Source: Nitrospirae bacterium GWC2_57_9 (GTDB taxonomy: Bacteria > Nitrospirota > UBA9217). From it: a stretch of DNA of 5,139 bases. The stretch covers positions 5,580 through 10,718 of the forward strand of contig MHEA01000220.1 in assembly GCA_001805085.1 (NCBI GenBank), read 5' to 3'. Both the position numbers and the translations under genes were made by a program. The notes under the pieces are model-generated. The model had not been told where the DNA came from and searched no databases. It saw only the letters and a list, made by a program, of their open reading frames with translations. Positions 1 to 5,139 of this stretch are shown piece after piece; positions within the stretch are counted from its first letter, which is position 1; each line of letters opens with the position of its first letter.

Positions 1-2117
1 ATGACCCCCAGTTCACGCGTCCGCTCGATCACGTTCATGCTCATCGTGGAAGCCAGCCCCAGAACGCCGATCAGCCCCAACAGCACCGCGGTCGCAATAA
101 GGGTGTTGACCAGTACGCTCACGTGCTCCACCATCGCTGTTCTCAGTATTGCCAGCGGCAACCCTTCGCGCACACTGACGCCAGTCGTGGCGAGCGCCTG
201 TTCTATCGACCGGATGACCTCGACCCGCTCTGCCTGGCCCGCTGCCGACGAAGTAATGCGGATCATTTGGGCTTGGCCTGCCATGCCTGCTGCCTGGGCA
301 TAGGCCTTTTCACTCACATACGCCGCTGCGGGGAACCCTATTTCCTCCACAATGCCCGCCACGCGCCATTTCATTGCTCTCCCGCGGAGCGACAGCGAAA
401 TAGTGTCGCCGATTTTCACGCCGGGTATGAGCGCGAAGGCCATCTGGTTAAGCACCACTGCATCGCTGTCAGCCGGCTGCAGCCATCGCCCGGCCAGGAG
501 CCGGAACGTTACCATGGTCGTTCCCGGAGGAGTGCCCAACAGCACGAAGCTGCCATGCCCGCCATCGGGATATGTCCTGACGATGTCGACCTGGCCGGGT
601 TGAGCCAGCGTGGTCTCGCTATATCCCCACAGCTCGACTTTGGTGACGCCTTTAACGGTCTGGAGCGCCGAGCGAAGCCGGTCCTCGTGCGCCGGCTCAT
701 TCAACTTTATCTGAACATCATAGTGCCGGTCTGCATAGATCCGCCCGATATACCCTTCCCAGGCAGCCCTGATATTCATTGCGGTCATGAACATACCGCC
801 GCCTGACGCAAGCAGCCCCAGCGTCAGGATCAGCCTCCCGCGTCGCCTGAACATGTTTCTCAGGGCGAGGAGATACACGCGACTGACTCCCTGCAGGCGT
901 GTGAGAACGGAATCAAGACGATGTTGTCCGAAGGTTTCGCTCTTTAATCCGTAGTCGTTTATTGCTTGGTGCACGGTTACCCGGGAGCCGCTGATGATGG
1001 GAAATGCGGCCATAAGAAGCGGAACCAGGATGCCCGATGCGATCTGCGCCCCGAATACCCAGAACGGCACCTGGTAGCTCATGATCGTAAAATTCAGCAA
1101 GTTGGCGATGGCATCGGAGAACAGCCGCGCTGCGAGCAGAGCCAGGGGTATTGCCGCCGCGGTTGCGATTGCACCGAGCATCCCCACCATCGTCACATAG
1201 AGCGCGGCTATCTGCCCGGTAGCCGCGCCGATCGCTTTCATCACGCCGATCTCGCGAATCTGCCGCACTACCATGGCGGAGATGAGTGTTGCGACGAGAA
1301 TGGCGCTCAGCCCAAGGGCCATTACGCTGAACGAGACGAACAGGAACAAGACGCCTTCCATCTGACCCTGATGCGGATGTCGCCCGGGTTGCGGTACTTG
1401 AATTTGGCGAACGATATGGTCACTCTTCTGCAGCCGGTTCGCCAGGCCGCGCGCAGTTGCGTCTATCGAAGCACGGTCGAAGGGGTGATCGGCGACGCGA
1501 ATGCGGAGCTCATCAAGAACAGGTTTCTCGCCCAGCAGCCCGAGGGTCTCGCGGGTGATGTATCCGTAAACCGTCTGCTCCTGGACTCCCGGCGCCAGAC
1601 TCGGATCGTGCACGAGGCCGGATATTGCAATTTCGCGGGAGGGGCCATGCGGGGTCTTCACGAGCACCCTCGCACCGACGCTCGCCTTAAGGACCTTGAG
1701 CGAGGAACGTTCCACCAGCAGGGTTCCCGGCGGCGGGGGCCACGCGCCGCCTGCGGGCACAAATTTGTTGAGACGCAGATCATTGAAGTCGTTGATCACG
1801 AACAACAGCACCCGCATCCAATCGTTCCCGACGCGGATGCGGGAGAGGATTGTCGCCCGGGCCTCCGCGTCTGCAATCCCGGGATGTCGGCGCGCCTGCG
1901 CCACAAGCGCGTCGTCCACGCTGTCCAGTTCGAGGGTAGCGGAAGCCGGATCGGTAGACCGGTAATTCCGGGCGATCTCCCGAGTCAGGATCGTGTAGCT
2001 TCCGAGCATCGTGCCGACCCCGAAAATGCCGACCGCAAGCGCGATCACCATGGTGGCGGTCCGCTGCCTGCTCTCAGAAAGATCTCCCAGGAGTTTACGC
2101 CAACGAGGACTAGGCAT
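1..2117 (-). CDS. FtsX-like ABC transporter permease (3' end outside window)
   Basis: Integral-membrane subunit of a MacB/LolCE-type ABC exporter; the ATPase next to it would power it. Reading the minus strand from ATG at 2117 gives 705 uninterrupted codons to the window edge, so the C-terminus is missing. I see a membrane segment at residues ~22-44, a periplasmic MacB_PCD-like domain (~45-255), three helices (~256-282, ~303-331, ~352-376) forming the first FtsX domain with REIGVMKAIGA at 288-298, another anchor (~428-448), a second periplasmic domain (~450-660), then a helix (~664-692) followed by ERTRELGV, the matching motif of the second FtsX domain. Permeases of this double-FtsX layout usually run to about 780-800 residues, so perhaps two helices are lost. 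AGGAGG lies 6 bases before the start, which overlaps the ATPase stop by 8 bases (translational coupling). The substrate cannot be told: lipoprotein, lipid, macrolide or peptide are all possible. Family call firm. Confidence 0.93.
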   Translation of the reverse strand, partial: MPSPRWRKLLGDLSESRQRTATMVIALAVGIFGVGTMLGSYTILTREIARNYRSTDPASATLELDSVDDALVAQARRHPGIADAEARATILSRIRVGNDWMRVLLFVINDFNDLRLNKFVPAGGAWPPPPGTLLVERSSLKVLKASVGARVLVKTPHGPSREIAISGLVHDPSLAPGVQEQTVYGYITRETLGLLGEKPVLDELRIRVADHPFDRASIDATARGLANRLQKSDHIVRQIQVPQPGRHPHQGQMEGVLFLFVSFSVMALGLSAILVATLISAMVVRQIREIGVMKAIGAATGQIAALYVTMVGMLGAIATAAAIPLALLAARLFSDAIANLLNFTIMSYQVPFWVFGAQIASGILVPLLMAAFPIISGSRVTVHQAINDYGLKSETFGQHRLDSVLTRLQGVSRVYLLALRNMFRRRGRLILTLGLLASGGGMFMTAMNIRAAWEGYIGRIYADRHYDVQIKLNEPAHEDRLRSALQTVKGVTKVELWGYSETTLAQPGQVDIVRTYPDGGHGSFVLLGTPPGTTMVTFRLLAGRWLQPADSDAVVLNQMAFALIPGVKIGDTISLSLRGRAMKWRVAGIVEEIGFPAAAYVSEKAYAQAAGMAGQAQMIRITSSAAGQAERVEVIRSIEQALATTGVSVREGLPLAILRTAMVEHVSVLVNTLIATAVLLGLIGVLGLASTMSMNVIERTRELGV

Positions 2118-2862
2118 GGGCCGCCTCCTGCGCGCCGTACTTTTTCACGGACCGCGCGCCCATCGACTCAGACTCGATGCTGCCGTCTGCCAGAACGATC
2201 GCCCGGTCCGAGAACGCGGTCGCCTCGCGTTCATGGGTTACCATAACAACCGTCTTGCCCGAGTTGGCCAGATTCGAGAAAAGCGCGATCACCTCGCCGG
2301 CAGTACGGCCGTCGAGGTTGCCTGTCGGTTCATCGGCGACCACCAGCGGAGGATCGTTCGCGAGCGCCCGTGCTATGGCTGCGCGCTGCTGCTGCCCGCC
2401 TGACAATGACGACGGCAGCTTGTCCGCCTGTTCCCTGATGCCGACCTGAGCCAGGAGGGCCAGCGCCCGTTCTCTGCGCTTACCCCGATAGAGGCCTGCA
2501 AAATCCATCGGCAGCATGACGTTTTCTGCAACGGTGAGCGTCGGCAGCAGCTGAAAGAATTGGAAGACCACACCGATAGCGCGGCCGCGCCAGGCAGCGA
2601 GCCGGCCCTCGGGCAGGAGATGAACGGGGGTGTCCCCGACAAGAACCACCCCTGAGGACGGCCGGTCGATGCCAGTGAGCATATTGAGGAAAGTCGACTT
2701 GCCGCTTCCCGATTTGCCGACGACAGCAAGGAACTCGCCCGGTGCGATTGTCACGTTTATATTATGCAGCACCTTCACCTTGCCGCCGGGTGACGCGAAT
2801 TCCTTGTTGACGCCCTGCAATTCGATAAGCGGAGAACCTTGTCCGCCTTCTGATTTTTTCAT
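2110..2862 (-). CDS. ABC transporter ATP-binding protein, MacB/LolD type
   Basis: Cytoplasmic ATPase that drives the FtsX-type permease encoded immediately downstream. The 250-residue protein has all nucleotide-binding motifs intact: Walker A GKSGSGKST at 49-57, Q-loop Gln101, signature LSGGQ at 153-157, Walker B LVVADEP with Asp177-Glu178, D-loop GNLD at 181-184, and switch His210. The Q-loop context VVFQFFQLLPTLT and the ADEPTGNLDGRT stretch are typical of the LolD/MacB/FtsE group. An in-frame start 15 codons upstream is possible, but AGGAGG sits 6 bases before the ATG at 2862, so I chose that one. The C-terminal ~20 residues are a polar tail beyond the core fold. Last codons overlap the permease start by 8 bases, marking a two-gene (or longer) operon. 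Mechanotransmission exporters of this kind often have a periplasmic adaptor or outer-membrane partner; none is inside the window. The cargo is unknown. Confidence 0.95.
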   Translation of the reverse strand: MKKSEGGQGSPLIELQGVNKEFASPGGKVKVLHNINVTIAPGEFLAVVGKSGSGKSTFLNMLTGIDRPSSGVVLVGDTPVHLLPEGRLAAWRGRAIGVVFQFFQLLPTLTVAENVMLPMDFAGLYRGKRRERALALLAQVGIREQADKLPSSLSGGQQQRAAIARALANDPPLVVADEPTGNLDGRTAGEVIALFSNLANSGKTVVMVTHEREATAFSDRAIVLADGSIESESMGARSVKKYGAQEAAHA

Positions 2863-2891
2863 TTGACTCCTCCTCTGCATGTGAATAGTAT
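2863..2891 (+). promoter_or_regulatory. Predicted sigma-70 promoter of the TetR-family gene
   Basis: Reading rightward, TTGACT (2863-2868) is followed after exactly 17 bases by TAGTAT (2886-2891), matching 5/6 and 4/6 of consensus. Start would be near 2898, with a leader of about 127 bases. The -10 box lies inside the left palindrome, implying autorepression. The -35 box overlaps the leftward gene's Shine-Dalgarno region, and the predicted transcript overlaps the divergent one by some 17 bases. Predicted by eye; a weaker promoter nearer 2970-3000 cannot be excluded. Confidence 0.42.
2867..2874 (-). promoter_or_regulatory. Ribosome binding site fixing the ATPase start
   Basis: On the minus strand this reads AGGAGGAG. 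The AGGAGG core ends 6 bases before the ATG at 2862. It decides between this start and the upstream in-frame ATGs, which have no comparable site. Confidence 0.8.
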
Positions 2892-2896
2892 ATTCA
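2882..2896. promoter_or_regulatory. Palindromic operator candidate 1 (TGAATA-N3-TATTCA)
   Basis: TGAATAGTATATTCA is a dyad with perfect 6-base arms around a 3-base centre. It sits between the divergent exporter and TetR genes, over the predicted -10 box of the TetR promoter. Size and placement fit a TetR-family operator; binding by the adjacent regulator is inferred. Confidence 0.6.
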
Positions 2897-2901
2897 ATAC
2901 T

Positions 2902-2914
2902 GAACACTCTGTTC
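2902..2914. promoter_or_regulatory. Palindromic operator candidate 2 (GAACA-N3-TGTTC)
   Basis: GAACACTCTGTTC is a dyad with perfect 5-base arms and the same 3-base centre as candidate 1. The flanking T at 2901 extends the left half to TGAACA, giving the shared half-site TGAAyA. Its centre is 19 bases from that of candidate 1, about two helical turns, as if two repressor dimers bind side by side. It covers the predicted start point of the exporter promoter. Confidence 0.58.
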
Positions 2915-2921
2915 TATTTCA

Positions 2922-2951
2922 ATATTAGAGGAAGATGAGTGCAGGCGTCAA
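2922..2951 (-). promoter_or_regulatory. Predicted sigma-70 promoter of the ABC exporter operon
   Basis: Reading leftward, TTGACG (2951-2946) is followed after 18 bases by TAATAT (2927-2922), matching 5/6 and 4/6 of the sigma-70 consensus. Transcription would begin near 2915, giving a leader of about 50 bases before the ATPase start. The right-hand palindrome (2902-2914) would cover the start point and the left-hand one the early transcribed region, positions suited to repression. Predicted by eye only. Confidence 0.5.
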
Positions 2952-3024
2952 GAATCAATGGGGCACTGATTGTTCACTACCGGACAAAACGACCTGGATT
3001 GTTCGCGAAAAAAAGAGGTGACGC

Positions 3025-3621
3025 ATGAAACAGACGAAGGATGATCGCCGCGTCGAACGGACGCGCAAGCTGCTGCATGAGGCGCTCCCGGCGCTGATCC
3101 TGGAAAAAGGCTATGAGGCGGTCACGGTACAGGATATCCTCGACCGGGCGAATCTCGGAAGGTCGACCTTCTATTCCCATTATCGGGACAAGGACGATCT
3201 GCTGCTGAAAGGATTCGATTATCTGCGGGCGATGATGGAAAAGCAGCACAGGTCTGTAGCGGGCAAGGCCCGCGGAAAAGGGGCCGGCTTCAATTTAAGT
3301 CTTGAATTGTTCCGGCATGCGCAAGAGAACCATCGCCTGTATAAAGCAATGGTCGGAAAGCGGAGCGGCCAGATGATCATACGACAAGCGCATAAATACC
3401 TGTCCGGCCTGTTGAAGGAGCACATCGCTCCTCTCGCAAACACCAAGAAATCCGCGGTCCCGGTTGACTTGACCGTTGATTGGCTCGTCAGCTCGTTTCT
3501 CTCGGTCCTCACCTGGTGGCTCGACCGCAACATGCCCTGTACTGCGGAAAAAATAGATGAGCTGTTCAGACAACTGACGATGCCCGGCATCCAGGCAGGA
3601 TTGGGCTTTGAACTGCAATAA
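3025..3621 (+). CDS. TetR/AcrR-family transcriptional regulator
   Basis: Ligand-responsive DNA-binding repressor of 198 residues, a normal length for the family. Residues ~8-60 form the TetR_N domain, with the helix-turn-helix in VTVQDILDRANLGRSTFYSHYRDKDDLL split over ~33-60; the RSTFY...F/YRDKDDLL pattern is diagnostic. The C-terminal ligand and dimer domain (~75-195) includes a helix rich in Trp and hydrophobics (VDWLVSSFLSVLTWWL, 151-166), resembling the TetR_C_8-like group. The start is supported by AGAGGTG with GAGG 6 bases before the ATG. It is transcribed away from the ABC exporter across a 162-base gap containing two like palindromes, the usual arrangement of an efflux system and its local repressor. 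The ligand is unknown and may be the exported compound. It converges on the HAD phosphatase gene, which is probably unrelated. Confidence 0.93.
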   Translation: MKQTKDDRRVERTRKLLHEALPALILEKGYEAVTVQDILDRANLGRSTFYSHYRDKDDLLLKGFDYLRAMMEKQHRSVAGKARGKGAGFNLSLELFRHAQENHRLYKAMVGKRSGQMIIRQAHKYLSGLLKEHIAPLANTKKSAVPVDLTVDWLVSSFLSVLTWWLDRNMPCTAEKIDELFRQLTMPGIQAGLGFELQ

Positions 3622-3702
3622 ACCTCTTTACCGGATCGACGGGAGGCACAACAGGCTTTTGAGGCAAGGGGTCCCCTGTCGGGGAAAAGGGCTTGGTTGA
3701 TC
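3622..3702. other. Convergent intergenic spacer with a GC-rich hairpin
   Basis: The spacer separates the stops of the TetR gene (plus) and the HAD gene (minus). It contains TCCCC-TGTC-GGGGA (3672-3685), a perfect 5-bp stem with a 4-base loop. An overlapping alternative pairing is AGGGG-T-CCCCT. No T tract follows on either strand, so it is not a convincing intrinsic terminator, though it may slow or end transcription from both sides. Confidence 0.35.
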
Positions 3703-4338
3703 CTATCCGATGTGCTTCAATACTCCTGAAACATCCTGCTCGATGGATGCTGCGTCCGGAAATTCCAGAAAGCGTGTCAGGTCGGTCGGAACAGCAATAC
3801 AGGGAACTCCGGCAGCCCTGGCGGACGCAAGCCCTTTCGGCGAATCCTCAACTGCAATACAGCTCTCCGCAGTCAGGTTGAGCGACTGCATCGCAGCCAG
3901 GTAAGGCGCAGGGTGCGGCTTGGAGAGAACGCAGTCGTCACCTGTCACAATGTGGTCGAAAAAACGGAGCAAGTCGTTTCCGCGGTGCACGAGAAGCAGC
4001 TGATCGCGATGGCATCCTGTTACGATCGCCATCTTGACCCGGCCGGACAATGCGGCAAGGGTCTCTCGGACCAGCGGCCTTACCTGAGGGGGTTGCTCCA
4101 GAATCTTCCGGTACCGTTGGTTACGGTCGTCGATGAGCGGCGCGATACGATCAGGATCTCCTCCCAGGGACATTGCAACCTCCCGACTGGTCTTTCCCTC
4201 GCCTAAATACTCCGTTGCCCATATTTCTTTTGTGAGAGCGAGTCCGCTGCGGGCAAAGGCAGCTCTGGTAGCCTCAAAAAAGAGCGACTCTGTGTCCACC
4301 AGAACCCCGTCATTATCCCAGAGAATTGCCTTGATCAT
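3703..4338 (-). CDS. HAD-superfamily phosphatase, beta-phosphoglucomutase-like
   Basis: Cytoplasmic Mg-dependent phosphatase or phosphomutase of 211 residues, the usual size for subfamily I HAD enzymes. Motif I is WDNDGVLVDTE: Asp8 would be the nucleophile and Asp10 the acid/base. Motif II is AIVTG with Thr107, motif III is LSKPHPAPY with Lys140, and motif IV is VEDSPKGLASARAAG with Glu164-Asp165. The helical cap lies between motifs I and II (~18-90). DNDG instead of the commoner DLDG or DMDG is a mild variation seen in some members. The substrate cannot be read from sequence; phosphoglycolate, hexose phosphates or other small phosphate esters are candidates. The start at 4338 has GAGAGGG very close to the ATG and GGAGG 13 bases upstream, neither ideally spaced, but the conserved N-terminus begins here. 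It stands alone and converges on the TetR gene. Confidence 0.92.
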   Translation of the reverse strand: MIKAILWDNDGVLVDTESLFFEATRAAFARSGLALTKEIWATEYLGEGKTSREVAMSLGGDPDRIAPLIDDRNQRYRKILEQPPQVRPLVRETLAALSGRVKMAIVTGCHRDQLLLVHRGNDLLRFFDHIVTGDDCVLSKPHPAPYLAAMQSLNLTAESCIAVEDSPKGLASARAAGVPCIAVPTDLTRFLEFPDAASIEQDVSGVLKHIG

Positions 4339-4554
4339 GACCCTCTCGCTGCCTCCGGAGGAATGAACCCATAGCTTTGGCTCTTATCTTCTTCGAGCAT
4401 TTTCCCAATGGATGGTGAATTCGGAATCATCAAAAGAGTAGCAGAACTGCGTCCGGTTTGTAAAGCGAATTGACGTTGGCGGCGTTCTGGCCGCTGATGG
4501 CCGTGCCAATTATTATGGCACTTCTGACGGTTTTATTTTACCGGAGATGGATCT
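4339..4554. other. Intergenic region upstream of the HAD gene
   Basis: No confident gene lies here. A minus-strand promoter for the HAD gene must fall in this stretch because the terminator at 4557-4590 closes the preceding unit. The best match I see is TTTACA (4464-4459), 18 bases, then TACTCT (4440-4435), which is weak. The right part is covered by the doubtful plus-strand membrane ORF listed separately. I see no tRNA, repeat or riboswitch. Confidence 0.35.
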
Positions 4555-4688
4555 ATAAAAAACATCACCCGGCCGCGAAGCCGGGTGATGAGAAATCGCT
4601 ATCCCATTATTTTTTAATTAGAAAGGATAGCGATAGTTACAGCAGCTGTCTGGTTGATGGCGCTGTGCCTTTCCCTAAAACACCGTGA
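4470..4688 (+). CDS. Doubtful small single-pass membrane ORF
   Basis: A 72-codon frame opening with TTG. Residues ~5-24 are hydrophobic (FWPLMAVPIIMALLTVLF) and are followed by a basic stretch (YRRWIYKKHH), which would give a single helix with its C-terminus in the cytoplasm by the positive-inside rule. Against it: there is no Shine-Dalgarno before the TTG or the in-frame ATG at 4497, the second half is simply the translation of the terminator and stem-loop region of the opposite gene, and its last codons overlap that gene's end. The helix-plus-basic-tail pattern recalls the C-terminal helix of CorA-like or other membrane proteins, so a decayed remnant is possible. I give this low weight. Confidence 0.15.
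   Translation: MTLAAFWPLMAVPIIMALLTVLFYRRWIYKKHHPAAKPGDEKSLSHYFLIRKDSDSYSSCLVDGAVPFPKTP
4557..4590 (-). terminator. Intrinsic terminator of the NGIT-repeat gene
   Basis: On the minus strand a perfect 11-bp GC-rich stem (CATCACCCGGC paired with GCCGGGTGATG, arms 4563-4573 and 4580-4590, 6-base loop) is followed directly by six T residues (4562-4557). This is a textbook rho-independent terminator. It lies about 85 bases beyond the stop of the small secreted-protein gene and separates it from the HAD gene downstream on the same strand. Confidence 0.88.
4595..4634. repeat. Perfect 10-bp stem-loop with AT-rich loop
   Basis: ATCGCTATCC (4595-4604) pairs exactly with GGATAGCGAT (4625-4634) around a 20-base, strongly AT-rich loop. 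It lies just upstream of the terminator in the 3' untranslated part of the minus-strand gene, only 4 bases from the terminator stem. It could stabilise the mRNA, act as a protein or RNA contact site, or be an old insertion scar. The arms are too short for a transposon end call. Confidence 0.6.
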
Positions 4689-4992
4689 TCCCGTTGTACA
4701 ACCGTGCGCTTTGCACTGGCGACCGTCCCGCGCATGCCCCGTTCACGCGTGAACCGGCCGATCCCTGGTCAAATTGTGTTATGCCATTGAACGGTTTCTT
4801 GCTTGCTCCGTCATTTGATGCTGTTTCCGTATTGCCGCAATCAGGCGTCTTTCCCATGTCAAAATACGTAATTCCGTTATACGCGGAGGTGCCGCTGCTT
4901 TCCTTGGCCGCCGCGCTGACCTCGCCTCCAAAAGCAAGTCCACATGCAAAAACAACCGCGATTGTTGCTGAAACTATTTTTTTCTTGTTCAT
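4675..4992 (-). CDS. Small secreted protein with three NGIT motif repeats, unknown family
   Basis: I do not recognise this 105-residue protein. MNKKK, a hydrophobic core (~6-23) and an AXA-type site (VSA|AA or AAA|K, residues 25-30) form a Sec signal peptide, so it is probably exported. The mature part, about 77 residues, is Gly/Ser/Thr/Asn-rich with three copies of [YF]NGITxF: YNGITYFDMG (38-47), FNGITQFDQG (68-77) and YNGITVF (99-105, the exact C-terminus). Spacing is 30 and 31 residues. Each linker has one cysteine (Cys52, Cys87), possibly a disulfide. The NGIT codons differ between copies, arguing for selection on the peptide. AAGGAG 7 bases before the ATG at 4992 fixes the start; an in-frame GTG 11 codons upstream is unlikely. 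Cys17 in VVFAC is a poor lipobox. The gene is monocistronic within the window, with its own terminator. A cell-surface, matrix or processed-peptide role is conceivable, but function is unknown. Confidence 0.82.
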   Translation of the reverse strand: MNKKKIVSATIAVVFACGLAFGGEVSAAAKESSGTSAYNGITYFDMGKTPDCGNTETASNDGASKKPFNGITQFDQGSAGSRVNGACAGRSPVQSARLYNGITVF

Positions 4993-4999
4993 TTTTATT

Positions 5000-5005
5000 C
5001 TCCTT
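5000..5005 (-). promoter_or_regulatory. Ribosome binding site of the NGIT-repeat gene
   Basis: AAGGAG on the minus strand, 7 bases before the ATG at 4992. It selects this start over the GTG at 5025, which would place the Shine-Dalgarno inside the coding region. Confidence 0.8.
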
Positions 5006-5028
5006 TTTGATTTTGATATCTTCACGCA

Positions 5029-5136
5029 TTACAGGCTTCTGAAACGAATCTGCTTCCCCCTGCCGAGTGCCTTTACATTTGTTGTTCCTCCTTTCCAGCA
5101 CGAACTTTTTGGAAAAGCTCCTGCGCTAGTTTGCAT
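5029..5136 (-). CDS. Possible 35-residue leader ORF, doubtful
   Basis: ATG at 5136 opens 35 codons ending in TAA at 5031-5029, about 36 bases before the NGIT-repeat start. The peptide is basic and polar, with no signal peptide or recognisable motif. Too few upstream bases remain in the window to judge its ribosome site. It passes in another frame through the strong Shine-Dalgarno and ATG-TAA described separately. It could be a leader peptide or chance. Confidence 0.15.
   Translation of the reverse strand: MQTSAGAFPKSSCWKGGTTNVKALGRGKQIRFRSL
5073..5094 (-). promoter_or_regulatory. Shine-Dalgarno with start-stop (ATG-TAA) in the leader
   Basis: On the minus strand AAAGGAGG (5094-5087) is followed after 8 bases by ATG (5078-5076) and at once by TAA (5075-5073). 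The ribosome site is as good as any in the window but encodes only fMet. A 6-bp inverted repeat, TTTCCA...TGGAAA (5092-5097 and 5110-5115), overlaps its upstream edge. It sits about 80 bases ahead of the NGIT-repeat gene in its likely 5' leader. It may be a start-stop regulatory element or a remnant of a lost gene. Confidence 0.4.
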
Positions 5137-5139
5137 AGA

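Noticed and set aside
123..806. 227-codon plus-strand open frame
   Set aside because: Antisense shadow of the permease C-terminal half, with Cys/His/Arg-rich low-complexity composition and no recognisable motif.
966..2246. 426-codon plus-strand open frame
   Set aside because: It lies antisense to the permease. Its translation is rich in His, Arg, Pro and Cys with no domain, hydrophobic pattern or ribosome site, as expected of a GC-rich shadow frame.
2373..2729. 118-codon minus-strand frame inside the ATPase gene
   Set aside because: An alternate frame of the ATPase gene, which has every ABC motif intact in its own frame.
2968..3004. Direct repeat GATTGTTC at 2968-2975 and 2997-3004
   Set aside because: Eight bases, 29 apart. 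It shares TGTTC with the operator half-site but has no matching inverted arm, so I do not call extra operators.
3219..3618. Minus-strand open frames opposite the TetR gene
   Set aside because: Shadows of a well-supported TetR-family coding region; no ribosome site or domain.
4639..4649. ACAGC-A-GCTGT short palindrome
   Set aside because: A 5-bp arm around a single base cannot form a hairpin and is of a length expected by chance.
4877..5101. 74-codon minus-strand frame starting with GTG
   Set aside because: It overlaps the NGIT-repeat gene out of frame, its second half is the signal-peptide region read in another frame, and its start sits inside the leader without a ribosome site.
5040..5139. 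Possible c-di-GMP-I (GEMM) riboswitch in the leader of the NGIT-repeat gene
   Set aside because: GCAAACTAGCG near the right end slightly recalls the GCAAAGC segment, but the rest of the consensus, including the conserved second stem and the closing GGGTTACC-like part, is absent.

Overview
The window reads as bacterial chromosome from a Gram-negative organism of moderate to high GC content. My tentative guess is a deltaproteobacterial (Desulfobacterota/Geobacter-like) or related lineage. That rests only on the general look of the genes, and no ribosomal or other marker gene is present. Shine-Dalgarno sequences are strong and canonical. The stretch from about 4,350 to the right end is visibly more AT-rich than the left half.

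Left half (1-3621): an ABC export module with its likely regulator. A MacB/LolD-type ATP-binding subunit (2110-2862, minus strand) overlaps by 8 bases a long FtsX-family permease (minus strand, from 2117). The permease is open in one frame all the way to base 1 and continues outside the window. Divergent from them is a TetR/AcrR-family repressor (3025-3621, plus strand). The 162-base gap between the divergent genes carries two palindromes of the same design, TGAAyA-N3-TrTTC, with centres 19 bases apart. They lie on top of predicted promoters facing each way, so the repressor probably controls both itself and the exporter.

Middle (3622-4674): a HAD-superfamily phosphatase of the beta-phosphoglucomutase-like type (3703-4338, minus strand) converges on the TetR gene. 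Next comes a gap of about 336 bases without a confident gene. It holds a clear intrinsic terminator for minus-strand transcription (4557-4590), a second perfect 10-bp stem-loop (4595-4634), and a doubtful single-pass membrane ORF on the plus strand.

Right end (4675-5139): a small secreted protein of 105 residues (minus strand) with a signal peptide and three copies of an [YF]NGITxF(D) motif about 30 residues apart, the last copy ending the protein. The three copies use different synonymous codons, so the motif appears to be conserved as protein. I do not recognise the family, and this is the most interesting item in the window. Its 5' leader holds a strong Shine-Dalgarno placed correctly before an ATG that is followed at once by TAA.
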